Program-made: the position numbers and the translations under genes | Source: Salisapilia sapeloensis | Lineage: Eukaryota > Oomycota > Peronosporomycetes > Peronosporales > Salisapiliaceae | Assembly (NCBI GenBank): GCA_023334545.1 | Contig: JAADVB010000040.1 | Span: 36,880 to 100,879 of the forward strand | Direction: 5' to 3' | DNA: 64,000 nt | Part shown: positions 20,720-29,950 of the stretch, in pieces | Numbering within the stretch: the first letter of the stretch is position 1 | Layout of the letters: each line of letters begins with the position of its first letter | The notes under the pieces: model-generated | Databases searched by the model: none | Seen by the model: the letters and a program-made list of their open reading frames with translations, nothing else | What the model was told of the DNA's origin: nothing

Positions 20720-21066
20720 TGTACCCAGGTATTCATTCAGACGACAGGAAGACACGCTATGCTGTTATATGGTAACCTCGCATACTCGCATATGCGTAAA
20801 AGCAAACGGTCATCTCAATTAAATGGCCAAGTATAATCAAGACTAGTAAGCATACATCCTAGTGCACTTGCTGTGTCTCGAAAGCTTCTATAGATGAAGA
20901 GATGGGCGTCAGGGTTTGATTAGAAGACCCGATTAGATGACCTAGATGATACCTACATAGCTGCCAAGATCTGCTACCTAGCGTCTAGTCTCCATCAACC
21001 GTGTCAAGGCGCTCACTTTCAATTAATCCTCGTGCTACACAAGTCCATTCCAGCTCAACAAGAAGT
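20720..21066. other. Intergenic region with promoter of the second aminotransferase
   Basis: No coding frame or RNA gene recognised. Its last 60 bases hold the initiator element described at 21013. Confidence 0.5.
21013..21026 (+). promoter_or_regulatory. Inr/FPR core promoter of the second aminotransferase gene
   Basis: TCACTTT directly followed by CAATTAA closely fits the oomycete initiator and flanking element. It lies 40 bp before the ATG at 21067. Confidence 0.5.
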
Positions 21067-22320
21067 ATGGCTCCGAATAACGAGTGGCAGGTTTCTGCTT
21101 CAGAATACGCCGTGTCTATCTCCAACCCAATTCGCAGTGTCATCGAAGGTATCAAGATGCCAGAGAACCCAGGAAAGAAGCTCATCCCGTTGTCCATTGG
21201 CGATCCAACGGTGTATGGTAACCTCAAGGCTCCAGCAGTCGTTCAGAATGCCATTACGGCCAATGTCCAAACGTTCAAGTACAACGGATACCAGCATAGC
21301 ACTGGTAACCCTGCGGCGCGAGAAGCCATTGCAAAGTACCACAGCTCTGGTCACTCGTCCATCTCGAAGGAAGATGTTTTTATCACGACCGGATGTGCTG
21401 GCGCGTTGGACATGATCATTCGAGGCATGATCAACGCTGGTGACAACATCCTCTTGCCGCAGCCTGGCTTTCCTCTATATGAGTCGATCAGCAAGTCTGC
21501 CCACATCGAAGCTCGGTACTACAAGTTGCTTCCAGAGAGTAACTGGGAGTGTGACTTGGACCACATGACGAGTCTCATTGACAGCAAGACCAAGGCCATT
21601 CTCATCACGAATCCATCCAACCCTTGTGGAAGTGTCTTCACGAAAGAACACTTGTACGAGCTTCTGGCACTAGCTGAAAAGCACAAGGTTCCGATTATCG
21701 CGGACGAAATCTACGGCGACATGACCTTTGGCGACAGCGTCTTCTACCCTATCGCCTCTCTCTCCGAGCGCGTGCCAGTCATCACCGTTAGTGGACTAGC
21801 AAAGCACTACCTTGTGCCTGGCTGGCGAGTCGGTTGGATCGTCTTCCATGACCCCGTCAACGTCTTCGCGGACCTGAAACAAGGCTTGGGAAATATCGCG
21901 ATGATTACATTCGGAGCCAATTCCTTGGCCCAAAGTATCATCCCGTCTCTCTTGACACCTGAACCTGGCAGCAAGGCCGAAGCTCAGCTCCGGCACTTTA
22001 AGAAAGAGTACTTTGGATCGTTGGAAGAGAACGCCAAGTTCACGATGGAGGTCGTGAAAGACATTCCTGGTTTGGAAGTCGTACCACCTCAAGGCGCCAT
22101 GTATGCCCTCGTGAAGCTGGATGTGACCAAGTTTAAAGACATTGAGAACGACATGGAGTTTACGCAAAAGCTCTTGAACGAAGAGTCTGTCCTCGTTCTC
22201 CCTGGCAAGTGCTTTGAACTGCCCAACTACTTCCGATCGATCACGTGCCCACCAAAGCAGATACTAAACGAAGCATACGGACGCATGCGTTCGTTCTGCA
22301 AGCGTCACTCGATCGAGTAA
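21067..22320 (+). CDS. Tyrosine-aminotransferase-like PLP enzyme, copy 2 (intronless)
   Basis: A 417-aa single-exon paralogue of the gene at 17773, with the same motif order: IGDPT, YNGYQHSTGNPAAR, TNPSNPCGS, ADEIYGDMTFGD, the PLP lysine at residue 246 in SGLAKHYLVPGWRVGW, and FRSITCPP. The ATG at 21067 is preferred over a GTG-led extension because the initiator motif lies between the two and paralogues start at the equivalent place. It most resembles copy 3 in the middle region (YNGYQHSTG) and copy 1 in the lysine region. Substrate range is likely aromatic amino acids. It converges on the protease gene at 22494 with 173 bp between. Confidence 0.92.
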   Translation: MAPNNEWQVSASEYAVSISNPIRSVIEGIKMPENPGKKLIPLSIGDPTVYGNLKAPAVVQNAITANVQTFKYNGYQHSTGNPAAREAIAKYHSSGHSSISKEDVFITTGCAGALDMIIRGMINAGDNILLPQPGFPLYESISKSAHIEARYYKLLPESNWECDLDHMTSLIDSKTKAILITNPSNPCGSVFTKEHLYELLALAEKHKVPIIADEIYGDMTFGDSVFYPIASLSERVPVITVSGLAKHYLVPGWRVGWIVFHDPVNVFADLKQGLGNIAMITFGANSLAQSIIPSLLTPEPGSKAEAQLRHFKKEYFGSLEENAKFTMEVVKDIPGLEVVPPQGAMYALVKLDVTKFKDIENDMEFTQKLLNEESVLVLPGKCFELPNYFRSITCPPKQILNEAYGRMRSFCKRHSIE

Positions 22321-22493
22321 GCCACACTAGTATCGTCGTAAGTGCTTTATTGAATATCAGTTTCATTTTTATCGTACACTCTTCTTGTCCGCCGATATCA
22401 TCTCCCTGTTGACACATGCATCGATATAAATGTAGAGCAGATATTACATGTACTTGATCAAGACGACAACCATGTAAAGTTCAAAACCCTAAA

Positions 22494-23987
22494 TTAATGT
22501 GCGTCAGTCGTTTGTTGATACGCATTCGCAGCGTTCTCTTTCCTCATCTGCAGCCTCTTACGTTGTTGATACCACAATCCGACGCCCGTCAGAACGAGCG
22601 TCACGACGCTCACGACCGCAGCGAGCGAGATCCAGCCCGTTACACTAAGACCGACAAACAGCTTACTCCCGCCACCGTCCACTTCCGTCGTATCAGCGAC
22701 ACCAGCTTTGGCACCCGTCGGGATGACTGGGAAGACGTTCAGTCCGCAGTTGAGCTTGTCGTCCATGAGGAGTTTCAAGAAGCCCTTGTCTCCCCACGAC
22801 GAAGAGTACGAGTTCTTGATGATCCAGTAGTCGCCCGCCTTGCTGTCCGTACCGTAGCCGACGAGGACAAGGGCGTGGTTAATGTCCGACTTGGACGTCA
22901 AGTCGCCGTCGTTTGGGCAGCTGTAGAGGCCACCTGCATAGTCCTTGAAGCTTCCACCAGAGTTCATAGCCACCGCGATAGGCTGCTTCTTCAACGCGCT
23001 CTTCAATAGGTCCACAGCGCTGCTGCCAGAGGTACAGTCGACCCCCATGGCTTGCTCATACCCACTGATACTAGCAGCAGTCTTGTTCTTTGGTGTAGTG
23101 GAACAAGTAGCGTTGTCTGCACCAGTGGAGCCGCTTTCGTCGTCGTAGGGAAGGTCAAGCATGGTCACGAGACCCATGTGATCCTGTGCGGCGTCCATGA
23201 ACGCTCCGTGGGTCATGCCGCCGTTGCAGCCATTGTTCTTGCTCGACCAGACCATCTTGTCTTTGATCCAACTCGCACCGACGTCACCTTGAAGCCAACA
23301 GTACTCGAACGTCTGCTCCGTCTGACGGTGACTGCAGGAGAGGAACTGCTGCGGAGACAAGGCGACAGCATGTTTCTGATCCTCATTGATCGCCACGGCA
23401 GCTTCGATGGCGTCAGCTGCAGCGAATGCCCAGCAACTACCACAGTTCTCCTGACTCTTCACTGCGGAGCATACGCTATGTCCCTTTGGGTTGTTCTCGT
23501 CGCACCAGTTGAAAGAGGACGCATCGTCGCTCGAGCCAGAGGAGACAGTCCCACTGCCTCCTGTCGTGCTGCCGGTAGAGGAGGACGTCTGGAGTCGACG
23601 TCGTTCTCTCGCTCGCACTTCCTGCTGGACAAAGAGTTCTGGTAGGAGCTCTCGGCTGCTCTTCTCCTGCAAGTGTCGGTGATTGACACCGACGTCGTAG
23701 GAAAAGGTATGACCGAGTCGATCAGCGTGCTTGCGGACAGTTTCCATGTACTCCATGTGCTCCTCCAAATTTCGCCTCGCTTCCTCCTTGAGGACGGGCT
23801 CTAGATCGCTCGTATCGACCATGACTTCCTGCAAATCCCGTGTTTCGAGCAACTCGCCATTGGGTCCAGCCCAGAGGCATGGTGCGTCGTATGCGGCCTG
23901 TGGACACGACACGAGCGTACCGAAGGACTTGGTGGTGTCTGCCGCCACTGTCGCCGCGGCTGCCGCTGCTAGTATAAACGATCGCAT
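22494..23987 (-). CDS. Secreted papain-like (C1A) cysteine protease with C-terminal membrane anchor
   Basis: A 497-aa protease precursor. A short Ala-rich signal peptide (1-16) leads a pro-region with RRNLEEHMEYM and an Arg-rich RARERRR segment before a Ser/Gly/Thr linker. The mature C1A domain shows the oxyanion Gln180, catalytic Cys186 in CGSCWAF, His372 in NHALVLVGYG and Asn393 in IKNSYSSSWG; NNGCNGGM is the usual family motif. Unlike most cathepsins it continues past the domain into a transmembrane helix (about 450-473) and a short basic tail (QQRKRLQMRK), so the enzyme is probably tethered at the cell surface or in an endolysosomal membrane with the protease outside. All catalytic residues are present. 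A decayed relative lies at 16893. Confidence 0.92.
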   Translation of the reverse strand: MRSFILAAAAAATVAADTTKSFGTLVSCPQAAYDAPCLWAGPNGELLETRDLQEVMVDTSDLEPVLKEEARRNLEEHMEYMETVRKHADRLGHTFSYDVGVNHRHLQEKSSRELLPELFVQQEVRARERRRLQTSSSTGSTTGGSGTVSSGSSDDASSFNWCDENNPKGHSVCSAVKSQENCGSCWAFAAADAIEAAVAINEDQKHAVALSPQQFLSCSHRQTEQTFEYCWLQGDVGASWIKDKMVWSSKNNGCNGGMTHGAFMDAAQDHMGLVTMLDLPYDDESGSTGADNATCSTTPKNKTAASISGYEQAMGVDCTSGSSAVDLLKSALKKQPIAVAMNSGGSFKDYAGGLYSCPNDGDLTSKSDINHALVLVGYGTDSKAGDYWIIKNSYSSSWGDKGFLKLLMDDKLNCGLNVFPVIPTGAKAGVADTTEVDGGGSKLFVGLSVTGWISLAAVVSVVTLVLTGVGLWYQQRKRLQMRKENAANAYQQTTDAH

Positions 23988-24306
23988 GCCTCGTGTGTCT
24001 TGAAATGAGCTCGAGTGTCCGATGGTAAGTAGTGTCGTACGATGGTGCGAGGAATATCCGGTTTAGCAGCCAGTGGTATACAAATTTCAAGTCGATCGTG
24101 GAAGAATGTGATTGCGATGGTTTAGGAGGGTGGAAATGGTCTGTTTGTCTCGACTCTTTCGCATGGATTTTGTAGAGAATTTTGAGATGTACATGCATCT
24201 AGTATCTACTTGATAAGAAGGAAGGACATCTAGTACAAGTGATAAAAGGGAGGAAATGTAGAATATTGGAAATCCAATTGTTACTAGCGAAGAAGAGCAG
24301 GTCGGA
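23988..24306. other. Divergent promoter region between protease and SRPBCC genes
   Basis: A TCATTTC initiator-like motif is read on the minus strand about 15-20 bp before the protease ATG (24002-24008). No coding frame was recognised. Confidence 0.35.
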
Positions 24307-24828
24307 ATGTACGTTGATAAAGAAGCGTATGCTCGCTTTGAGGACCATGATGGTCGAGAGACAAGTGTGAGCTGCATCGTCAACGTGTCGGCTGCCAAGG
24401 CCATGGAAGCGTGGTATGAGCACTGCTGGTTGGCGAACGCGACGGAGGAGCTTCGTCCTGGCAAAGGAAGGGGCGGTCTCGGCTCGTTGCGTCAAGTACC
24501 ACTAGGCATCACGGAACAGATTTTGGCGGTGGGAGCCCCAGAAGACTCGACAAGTATGGACGCGAACAGCAAGGACGAAGTATACACAGTGCTGTACAAG
24601 ATGGTAGACTATGGCGTGGCTCCGGTACAAAACCACTTGGGTTTCGTGCGCTTCGTGCCGGACTTGTCTGCGCCGGTGGAGCGACCGACGACGTTGGTGC
24701 TGTGGTCATTCAAAAACACACCAACGCGATTCGGTGCGTTTTGTTGTGGAGGTGCATTGTGGCGCTTGATCTCCCGAAGTGCGCTCCAAAAGTTCCTAAA
24801 GGACCTCGTGGCAGCGACTAAGAAGTAA
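24307..24828 (+). CDS. SRPBCC (polyketide cyclase/START-like) protein, tandem copy 1
   Basis: A 173-aa protein with the helix-grip layout of the SRPBCC superfamily: an N-terminal strand and helix (VNVSAAKAMEAWYEHCW), then RQVPLGITEQILAVGAP, VYTVLYKMVDYGVAP, HLGFVRFVPD and TTLVLWSF as alternating strands, and a C-terminal helix (SALQKFLKDLVAATKK). Such domains bind hydrophobic ligands; the ligand here cannot be told. No signal peptide or membrane segment. The next gene is a diverged tandem copy sharing VPLGITEQILA, HLGFVRF and CCGGALWR. CCGGALWR before the last helix is conserved in both and may be functionally important. Confidence 0.75.
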   Translation: MYVDKEAYARFEDHDGRETSVSCIVNVSAAKAMEAWYEHCWLANATEELRPGKGRGGLGSLRQVPLGITEQILAVGAPEDSTSMDANSKDEVYTVLYKMVDYGVAPVQNHLGFVRFVPDLSAPVERPTTLVLWSFKNTPTRFGAFCCGGALWRLISRSALQKFLKDLVAATKK

Positions 24829-25008
24829 AGATCGAATAGAAGAGGTGCGTTTCCACTGCAGTTAACGAGTACGAGGTAGATTCAGGAAGTTTTAGGTAGA
24901 AGATCATAGTACAGGGGTATTTGCCAACGTACACGCAGCGTGCAAATCACGACGGAATCCTCCATATGTGTTTATCCTCCATCTATTCGTGAATCTATAA
25001 CTCTCGAC

Positions 25009-25515
25009 ATGGACGACAGGTCTCGGTACGTGGATCCCGACTCGTTCGAGCGGTTTAGTAGTTACGAGGGGAAAGAGGAAAGCGTCGAGCGTGTTGTACC
25101 TCTCACTGTGCCAGAGGCCTTTGATGCGTGGATTCAATGCTGCTGGATCGATCCATCCGTGTCCACCTTGGATAATGGGGAAGGGCGAGGACATGTCGGC
25201 CATCACCGTAAAGTCCCGCTAGGCATCACCGAGCAGATCCTCGCTGCCGGAGCTCCTGCCACGACTACCTCTCCCGATGCTATCTGTAGCATCCTGTACC
25301 AAGTTCAGACGTACTCGATCGCTCCGATGGAACGTCATCTAGGCTTTGTTCGGTTCATCCCGGACACATCCGTTCCATCGGACGCACCCAAGACTCTAGT
25401 CGTCTGGACATACAAATGCTCTCCTACTGGAGTCTGCAAATACTGCTGTGGCGGTGCACTATGGCGCTACATCTGCTCGACATCTCTACGTCAATATCTC
25501 AATCGATTAAAATGA
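25009..25515 (+). CDS. SRPBCC (polyketide cyclase/START-like) protein, tandem copy 2
   Basis: A 168-aa paralogue of the gene at 24307, starting at the first ATG in frame (MDDRSRYVDPDSF). It keeps the same core: VPLGITEQILAAGAP, HLGFVRFIPD, KTLVVWTYK and CCGGALWRYI. Extra cysteines (CSPTGVCKYCC) precede the last helix. The two genes are 180 bp apart in the same direction, so a local duplication is the simplest origin. The ligand and role are unknown. It converges on the GH72 gene with 47 bp between stops. Confidence 0.75.
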   Translation: MDDRSRYVDPDSFERFSSYEGKEESVERVVPLTVPEAFDAWIQCCWIDPSVSTLDNGEGRGHVGHHRKVPLGITEQILAAGAPATTTSPDAICSILYQVQTYSIAPMERHLGFVRFIPDTSVPSDAPKTLVVWTYKCSPTGVCKYCCGGALWRYICSTSLRQYLNRLK

Positions 25516-25562
25516 AAGGAATGAAACGTGTATTTGATTGTTGATGGAACAAGTATTCAAAG

Positions 25563-27425
25563 CTAAAAGTCTTGCTCTCCATTGTTCCCATTCGTTCGAC
25601 TCGCATTGCGTTGGTTCAAACCATTCGTCTCGTCCGGACGTTGCATCGTACTTGTGTCCGTCGCAGTCATGGTCGGTGCTGGCATCGGCTCCTCATGCGA
25701 TCGATGGCGGACTTCATTATCGAATTCTTTATTTACGCTCTTCTTCCGCATGGCAACGACACCAAGCGCGATGAATACGAGCAACATAAAGCCAAGGAAG
25801 CCGCCTACCACTGCAAAGATGACAGGAGGAGCGCTAGAGGAGCTTGTCAGCGTATTACAGACGCTCAGGTCTTTAACGGTGCAGGAGGCACCAGTGTAGC
25901 ATCCGAGACACTGACATGCCATCTCACCATCCTGCTCCAGACACTGTCCGTTCTCGCCACAATCGGCCGATGTCTTACAAGCGTTGCCACCCGACTTAAC
26001 TTCAAAGTTGTCACCACAGATATCCTTTTGACTGGTACCAACCGTACTAGAGACCTTGACATCACACGTCGCGCCATCATCCGTACAGACGACGCCTTCT
26101 CGACTAGATGTCGTCCACACGTCTCCCTTATTCACAATGAGGCTCTTGTCCGTGCAAGAGTCAATGAACCACCCGTAGTCATTCGCACGTTCATTAATGT
26201 CCGTGATTTTGCCAGTCACCTCCGGTGACCATTTGCACTTGGTACTATCCGTCCACTTGGCTTTTTCCTTCGGGACCGAATACTTTTTAAATTGATCTTT
26301 GAGGTTTTCAAAGTCCGGCGTCGACTTGTCACTTGGTTTGCCTAGAAAGTCGGTGCTACCACCCGTAAGCATCGGATAGAGCGAGGCTTCCGACAGTTTC
26401 GCTTGACCGAACGAATATGCCATGCCTCCGGAAAAGATGTCTGAAAAGTCTTTGGATTCGGAAGGACTGTCGTACAAGTACTCGACCATGCCCCAGTCTC
26501 TCGTCGTCGCCTTATCCTCCTTGCATCCGTACTCGCCAAAGCCAATGACGATCGGAATGCCTTGCGCCATGTTATAGAAACGCTCGTACGCTTCGGCGTA
26601 AGTGGATTTGGGACACCAACGGTACTCGTTGATGAGGTAGATGTCGATGGATTGTTGCATCGTCCCGTCCTTCATCTTATCTCCACATAAGAGTCCTTGG
26701 ATCTTCAGCGTGTGGTACTCATCTGCATCGGGAATATCTGACCCATAGGCACTATCGGCCGCAGCGTACGCAAGTGGTAGGACACGAATTCGATCTCCGT
26801 TGACGGCCATCCAGTTCTTCAGATCTGCTACATACTGCTTGACACATGCGGCTGCAGTGACGCCTTCCTGCATGATTTCATTGGCAACGACGATACCTAA
26901 AGTGTTGTCGTACTGGGCAAAGTTTTTCGCAATCTTCTTGCCATACTCGAGCAGTAGCGCAGGGTAGCACGTCTCTGTTTGATCTGTCGTCTTCACGCCG
27001 TCGTTGGATGAAACCTGTCCGTCCGGTCCGAGCTTCTTGGTGATGGTCGAGTACCTGTACTTGCCATAATACTTGTCGTTATCGGGAGATCCGGACACGA
27101 GGACGTAGACACCCATGGCTTTCATGTCGTTCATGAACTTTTTGTACGAAGACGACGGATTGATGTTATACAGACGCAAAGTGTTGAACTCGACGTCGCT
27201 CAGGAACTTTTTAATTACGTCCTTGGACTTCTCCTCGTAGTACTCGTCGCTCACGGCGTACTCGTACGTCATTCCTTTCATCATGAACCGTTCGCCTGTT
27301 TTGGAATTGTACATCTTGTGTCCACGGATGATAATCGGAGCGACTTCGCTGTCCGCTGCGACCGATACACTCGCCCATAGCGCTGTGAGCATCCAAATCG
27401 ACCGGAAGAGGACGCTCATGGTCAT
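25563..27425 (-). CDS. GH72-type beta-1,3-glucanosyltransferase, EGF-like module and C-terminal TM (copy A)
   Basis: A 620-aa intronless protein that would cut and re-join cell wall beta-1,3-glucan (Gas/Gel/Phr family). Signal peptide 1-24 ends at VAADS. The GH72 domain follows: TLRLYNINPSSSYKKFMNDM, VYVLVSGSP, TLGIVVANEIMQ with the acid/base Glu (residue 183) and VIGFGEYGC with the nucleophile Glu (residue 298), then FSGGMAYSF. After a Cys-containing region comes an EGF-like module (CGENGQCLEQDG...CQCLGCYTGASC) and one transmembrane helix (about 540-565) with a basic stop-transfer sequence. Fungal enzymes usually use a GPI anchor here, so a true TM anchor is a difference. A tandem paralogue lies upstream at 27704-29582. 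Confidence 0.9.
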   Translation of the reverse strand: MTMSVLFRSIWMLTALWASVSVAADSEVAPIIIRGHKMYNSKTGERFMMKGMTYEYAVSDEYYEEKSKDVIKKFLSDVEFNTLRLYNINPSSSYKKFMNDMKAMGVYVLVSGSPDNDKYYGKYRYSTITKKLGPDGQVSSNDGVKTTDQTETCYPALLLEYGKKIAKNFAQYDNTLGIVVANEIMQEGVTAAACVKQYVADLKNWMAVNGDRIRVLPLAYAAADSAYGSDIPDADEYHTLKIQGLLCGDKMKDGTMQQSIDIYLINEYRWCPKSTYAEAYERFYNMAQGIPIVIGFGEYGCKEDKATTRDWGMVEYLYDSPSESKDFSDIFSGGMAYSFGQAKLSEASLYPMLTGGSTDFLGKPSDKSTPDFENLKDQFKKYSVPKEKAKWTDSTKCKWSPEVTGKITDINERANDYGWFIDSCTDKSLIVNKGDVWTTSSREGVVCTDDGATCDVKVSSTVGTSQKDICGDNFEVKSGGNACKTSADCGENGQCLEQDGEMACQCLGCYTGASCTVKDLSVCNTLTSSSSAPPVIFAVVGGFLGFMLLVFIALGVVAMRKKSVNKEFDNEVRHRSHEEPMPAPTMTATDTSTMQRPDETNGLNQRNASRTNGNNGEQDF

Positions 27426-27703
27426 TCGAAGTGTGTGCTATCGAAGCGGCTCTTACGACTTTTGCTCAGTATATAGCGACAGGAACCCATGAAATACTAA
27501 ATTTAATAGTGTCTTTATGCCTGTATTTGACAAAATACATATCTGAGGTATACAATATGCATGTAGAAGAAATAGATTTATTCACTTTCTAGAGGTCGTC
27601 ATGGGTGCTGACGCCATCGATCCAGATATGGACATGGTTCGTACAGCTAAGGACTCGATATCTCTTGTCATTTGTATTTATCAGAAGATCCTAGATATCT
27701 ACA

Positions 27704-29582
27704 CTATGTAGCTGCAGTCTCGGCACTTGCTCCAGTCCCGAGTTTCGCCTGATCCGTCTTCTGCTTGGAGGCTGCATATCACAAGTTAGTTACTACCACA
27801 TAGTCCAAGTAGGATGAAGACGTACCACTGTACTTGCGCTGGGCATAGATGCCGAGAGCAGTGCAGCCAACAATGAGGGCAGCGATGGCCAGTCCGCCGA
27901 TCGTGTAGACGACAGTGGGTGCTGTCTTGGAGCTGGCGAGAATATCACAAGTGATAGACTGGGTACAGTCCTTGCCGACGTAGCACTCGTCACACTTGCA
28001 CTCTTTATCTCCCTTGTCATTCTTCTTGCACCTGCCGTGGTGGCAGTCGTTATCGTCCTCACAGTCGCCTCCACCTGCCTTGAGCCCAAACGAGTCTCCA
28101 CAAATATCTTCTTGCGTCGTCCCTTTCGCTTCGGATAGCGAAACACCACATTTGCCTCCATCGTCATTGCACACGACACCTTCCCTCGACTTCATGGTCC
28201 ACGTATCGGTCTTGACAACCTTTAAAAAGTCAGCGTCACAGTCATCGACAAGCCATCCGTGCTTCTTGACGCGTTTACTATTACTCGTCACATTGGAATC
28301 GTTCTTTGGTGTCCAAGTACAGACGGAATCTTTCTCCCAGTCTGCCTTCTCCGATACGATCGCATACTTTTCAAATTGTTTCTTCAGATTGTCAAAGTCC
28401 TTCGTCTTCTTCGTACTCGGTTGCTTGAGGGCGTCTGTGCTACCGTCTTTGAACATGGGGAAGAGGGAGTCGTCGGACAGACCAGCTTCTCCGTACGAGT
28501 AGGCTAGACCACCAGACCAGACGTTGGAGAAACCTTCCGTGTCGGACGAATCGCCGTACATGTACTCAACCATCCCCCACGTCCTGGGACTAGATGCGTC
28601 GTGATTGCACCCGTACTCTCCGAATGCTAGAACGATCGGAACGCCTTCGAGGGAATCCATAAAACGCTTGTATGTACCGTCAAAGTCCGAGTCTGGGCAC
28701 CAACGGTACTCGTTGATAAGGTACATGTCAATGGACTCTTGCATCATCCCGTCCTTCATCTCGTCTCCACACAAGAGACCTTGGATCTTGAGAACGTGAT
28801 ACTCGTCTGCGTCGGTGATTTTATCGCCATAGCTACTATCTGCCGCCGCAAAGGCGAGTGGCAGCATACGCAGGCGATCTCCATTGACAGCCATCCAGGT
28901 CTTTAAGTCAGCCGTGTACTGCTTGACACAGGCAGCGGCAGTGAGATCCTTTTGCATGATCTCATTCGCGACGACGATGCCGAGTGTGTTGTCATACTGG
29001 GCAAAGGTCTTGGCGATCTTCTTGCCGAATTGGAGCAAGAGAGCTGGATAGCAAGTATTTCCTTCCGGTGCAGAGCCAGAGCCAGAGACAGCGCCGTTCG
29101 GACCGAGCTTCTTTGTGATGGTAGAGTATCGGTACTTGCCAAAGTACTCTGTACTGCCGGGGGAAGCGGCGACGAGTACGTAGATACCTCTTTTCTTCAT
29201 GTCGGCCATGAACTTATCGTACGTATTGTCTGGATTGATGTTGTACAGACGAACGGTATTGAACTCGAGGTCTTTCAGTCGCTCCGTAAACACTTCCTTG
29301 GCATATTCATCGTAGTAGTCGTCACTCACAGCATACCCATAGGTTAGCTAGAGTATAATTTTACGTCAGTATACAAGGCCTTCGATTGGAACTAGTATAA
29401 TAGGATAGGTCACGTACGCCTTTCATAAAAAATCGCTCCTTGGTCTTGGAGTTATACAGCTTATTGCCTCGGACGATGATGGGGGCAACTGTATCGCTGC
29501 TAGAGTCTCCACTACCAGACGCTGCGACGACGATAGCGTATATGGAGAGGAGGAGTATACATGGAAGGAACCGTCTTGCCAT
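27704..29582 (-). CDS. GH72-type beta-1,3-glucanosyltransferase, copy B, three exons
   Basis: Paralogue of the adjacent gene in the same orientation. Exons 29582-29418, 29347-27826 and 27771-27704 give 584 aa; introns are 70 and 54 bp. Exon 1 carries the signal peptide (MARRFLPCILLLSIYAIVVA) and APIIVRGNKLYNSKT, ending at FFMKG; exon 2 resumes at LTYGYAVSDDYY, which copy A reads without a break. The catalytic motifs VANEIMQ and AFGEYGC are both present, as are the EGF-like module (CHHGRCKK...CKCDECYVGKDC) and a TM helix (YTIGGLAIAALIVGCTALGIY). The last splice replaces an ORF end just after AQRKYSG by KYSASKQKTDQAKLG and is inferred. Both copies probably act on the outer face of the plasma membrane in wall building. 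Confidence 0.87.
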
Positions 29583-29950
29583 GGCACTTGACGCTGCGGA
29601 AGAGGTATCAGGAAATGGAATGAAGTAGGTTAATGCTGTTCGAGGTAAAATCCACTTCAAGAGGATGTACATATGATTGGAGGAAAATCCATGGATCAGA
29701 TCAGGATTGGACGAAAGTGTGGTCGAGACAATGGATGAGTAGGTAGAAAATCCACGTACCGTAGGATTCACCTTGATCGCGTCTGACATGCTCTCCAGGA
29801 GCGTGTACTGACAAGCATGTTCATTACACGTTTTAATCTTTATCTTGGCAGCTGATGAGAGATAGGTTAATAGTACACAAGCATCTTAAGTCGTGAGATG
29901 TCAAGTACTTCATCCTATTTTTTCGATTATGCGTTGGACAAGGCACTGGT
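29583..29950. other. Intergenic region between GH72 copy B and the third aminotransferase
   Basis: Contains the GH72 copy B promoter (initiator at 29611-29623) and the 3' flank of the aminotransferase. No gene recognised. Confidence 0.5.
29611..29623 (-). promoter_or_regulatory. Inr/FPR-like core promoter of GH72 copy B
   Basis: On the minus strand the sequence reads TCATTCCATTTCC, an initiator fused to a CATTT flanking element, 28 bp before the ATG at 29582. Confidence 0.45.
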
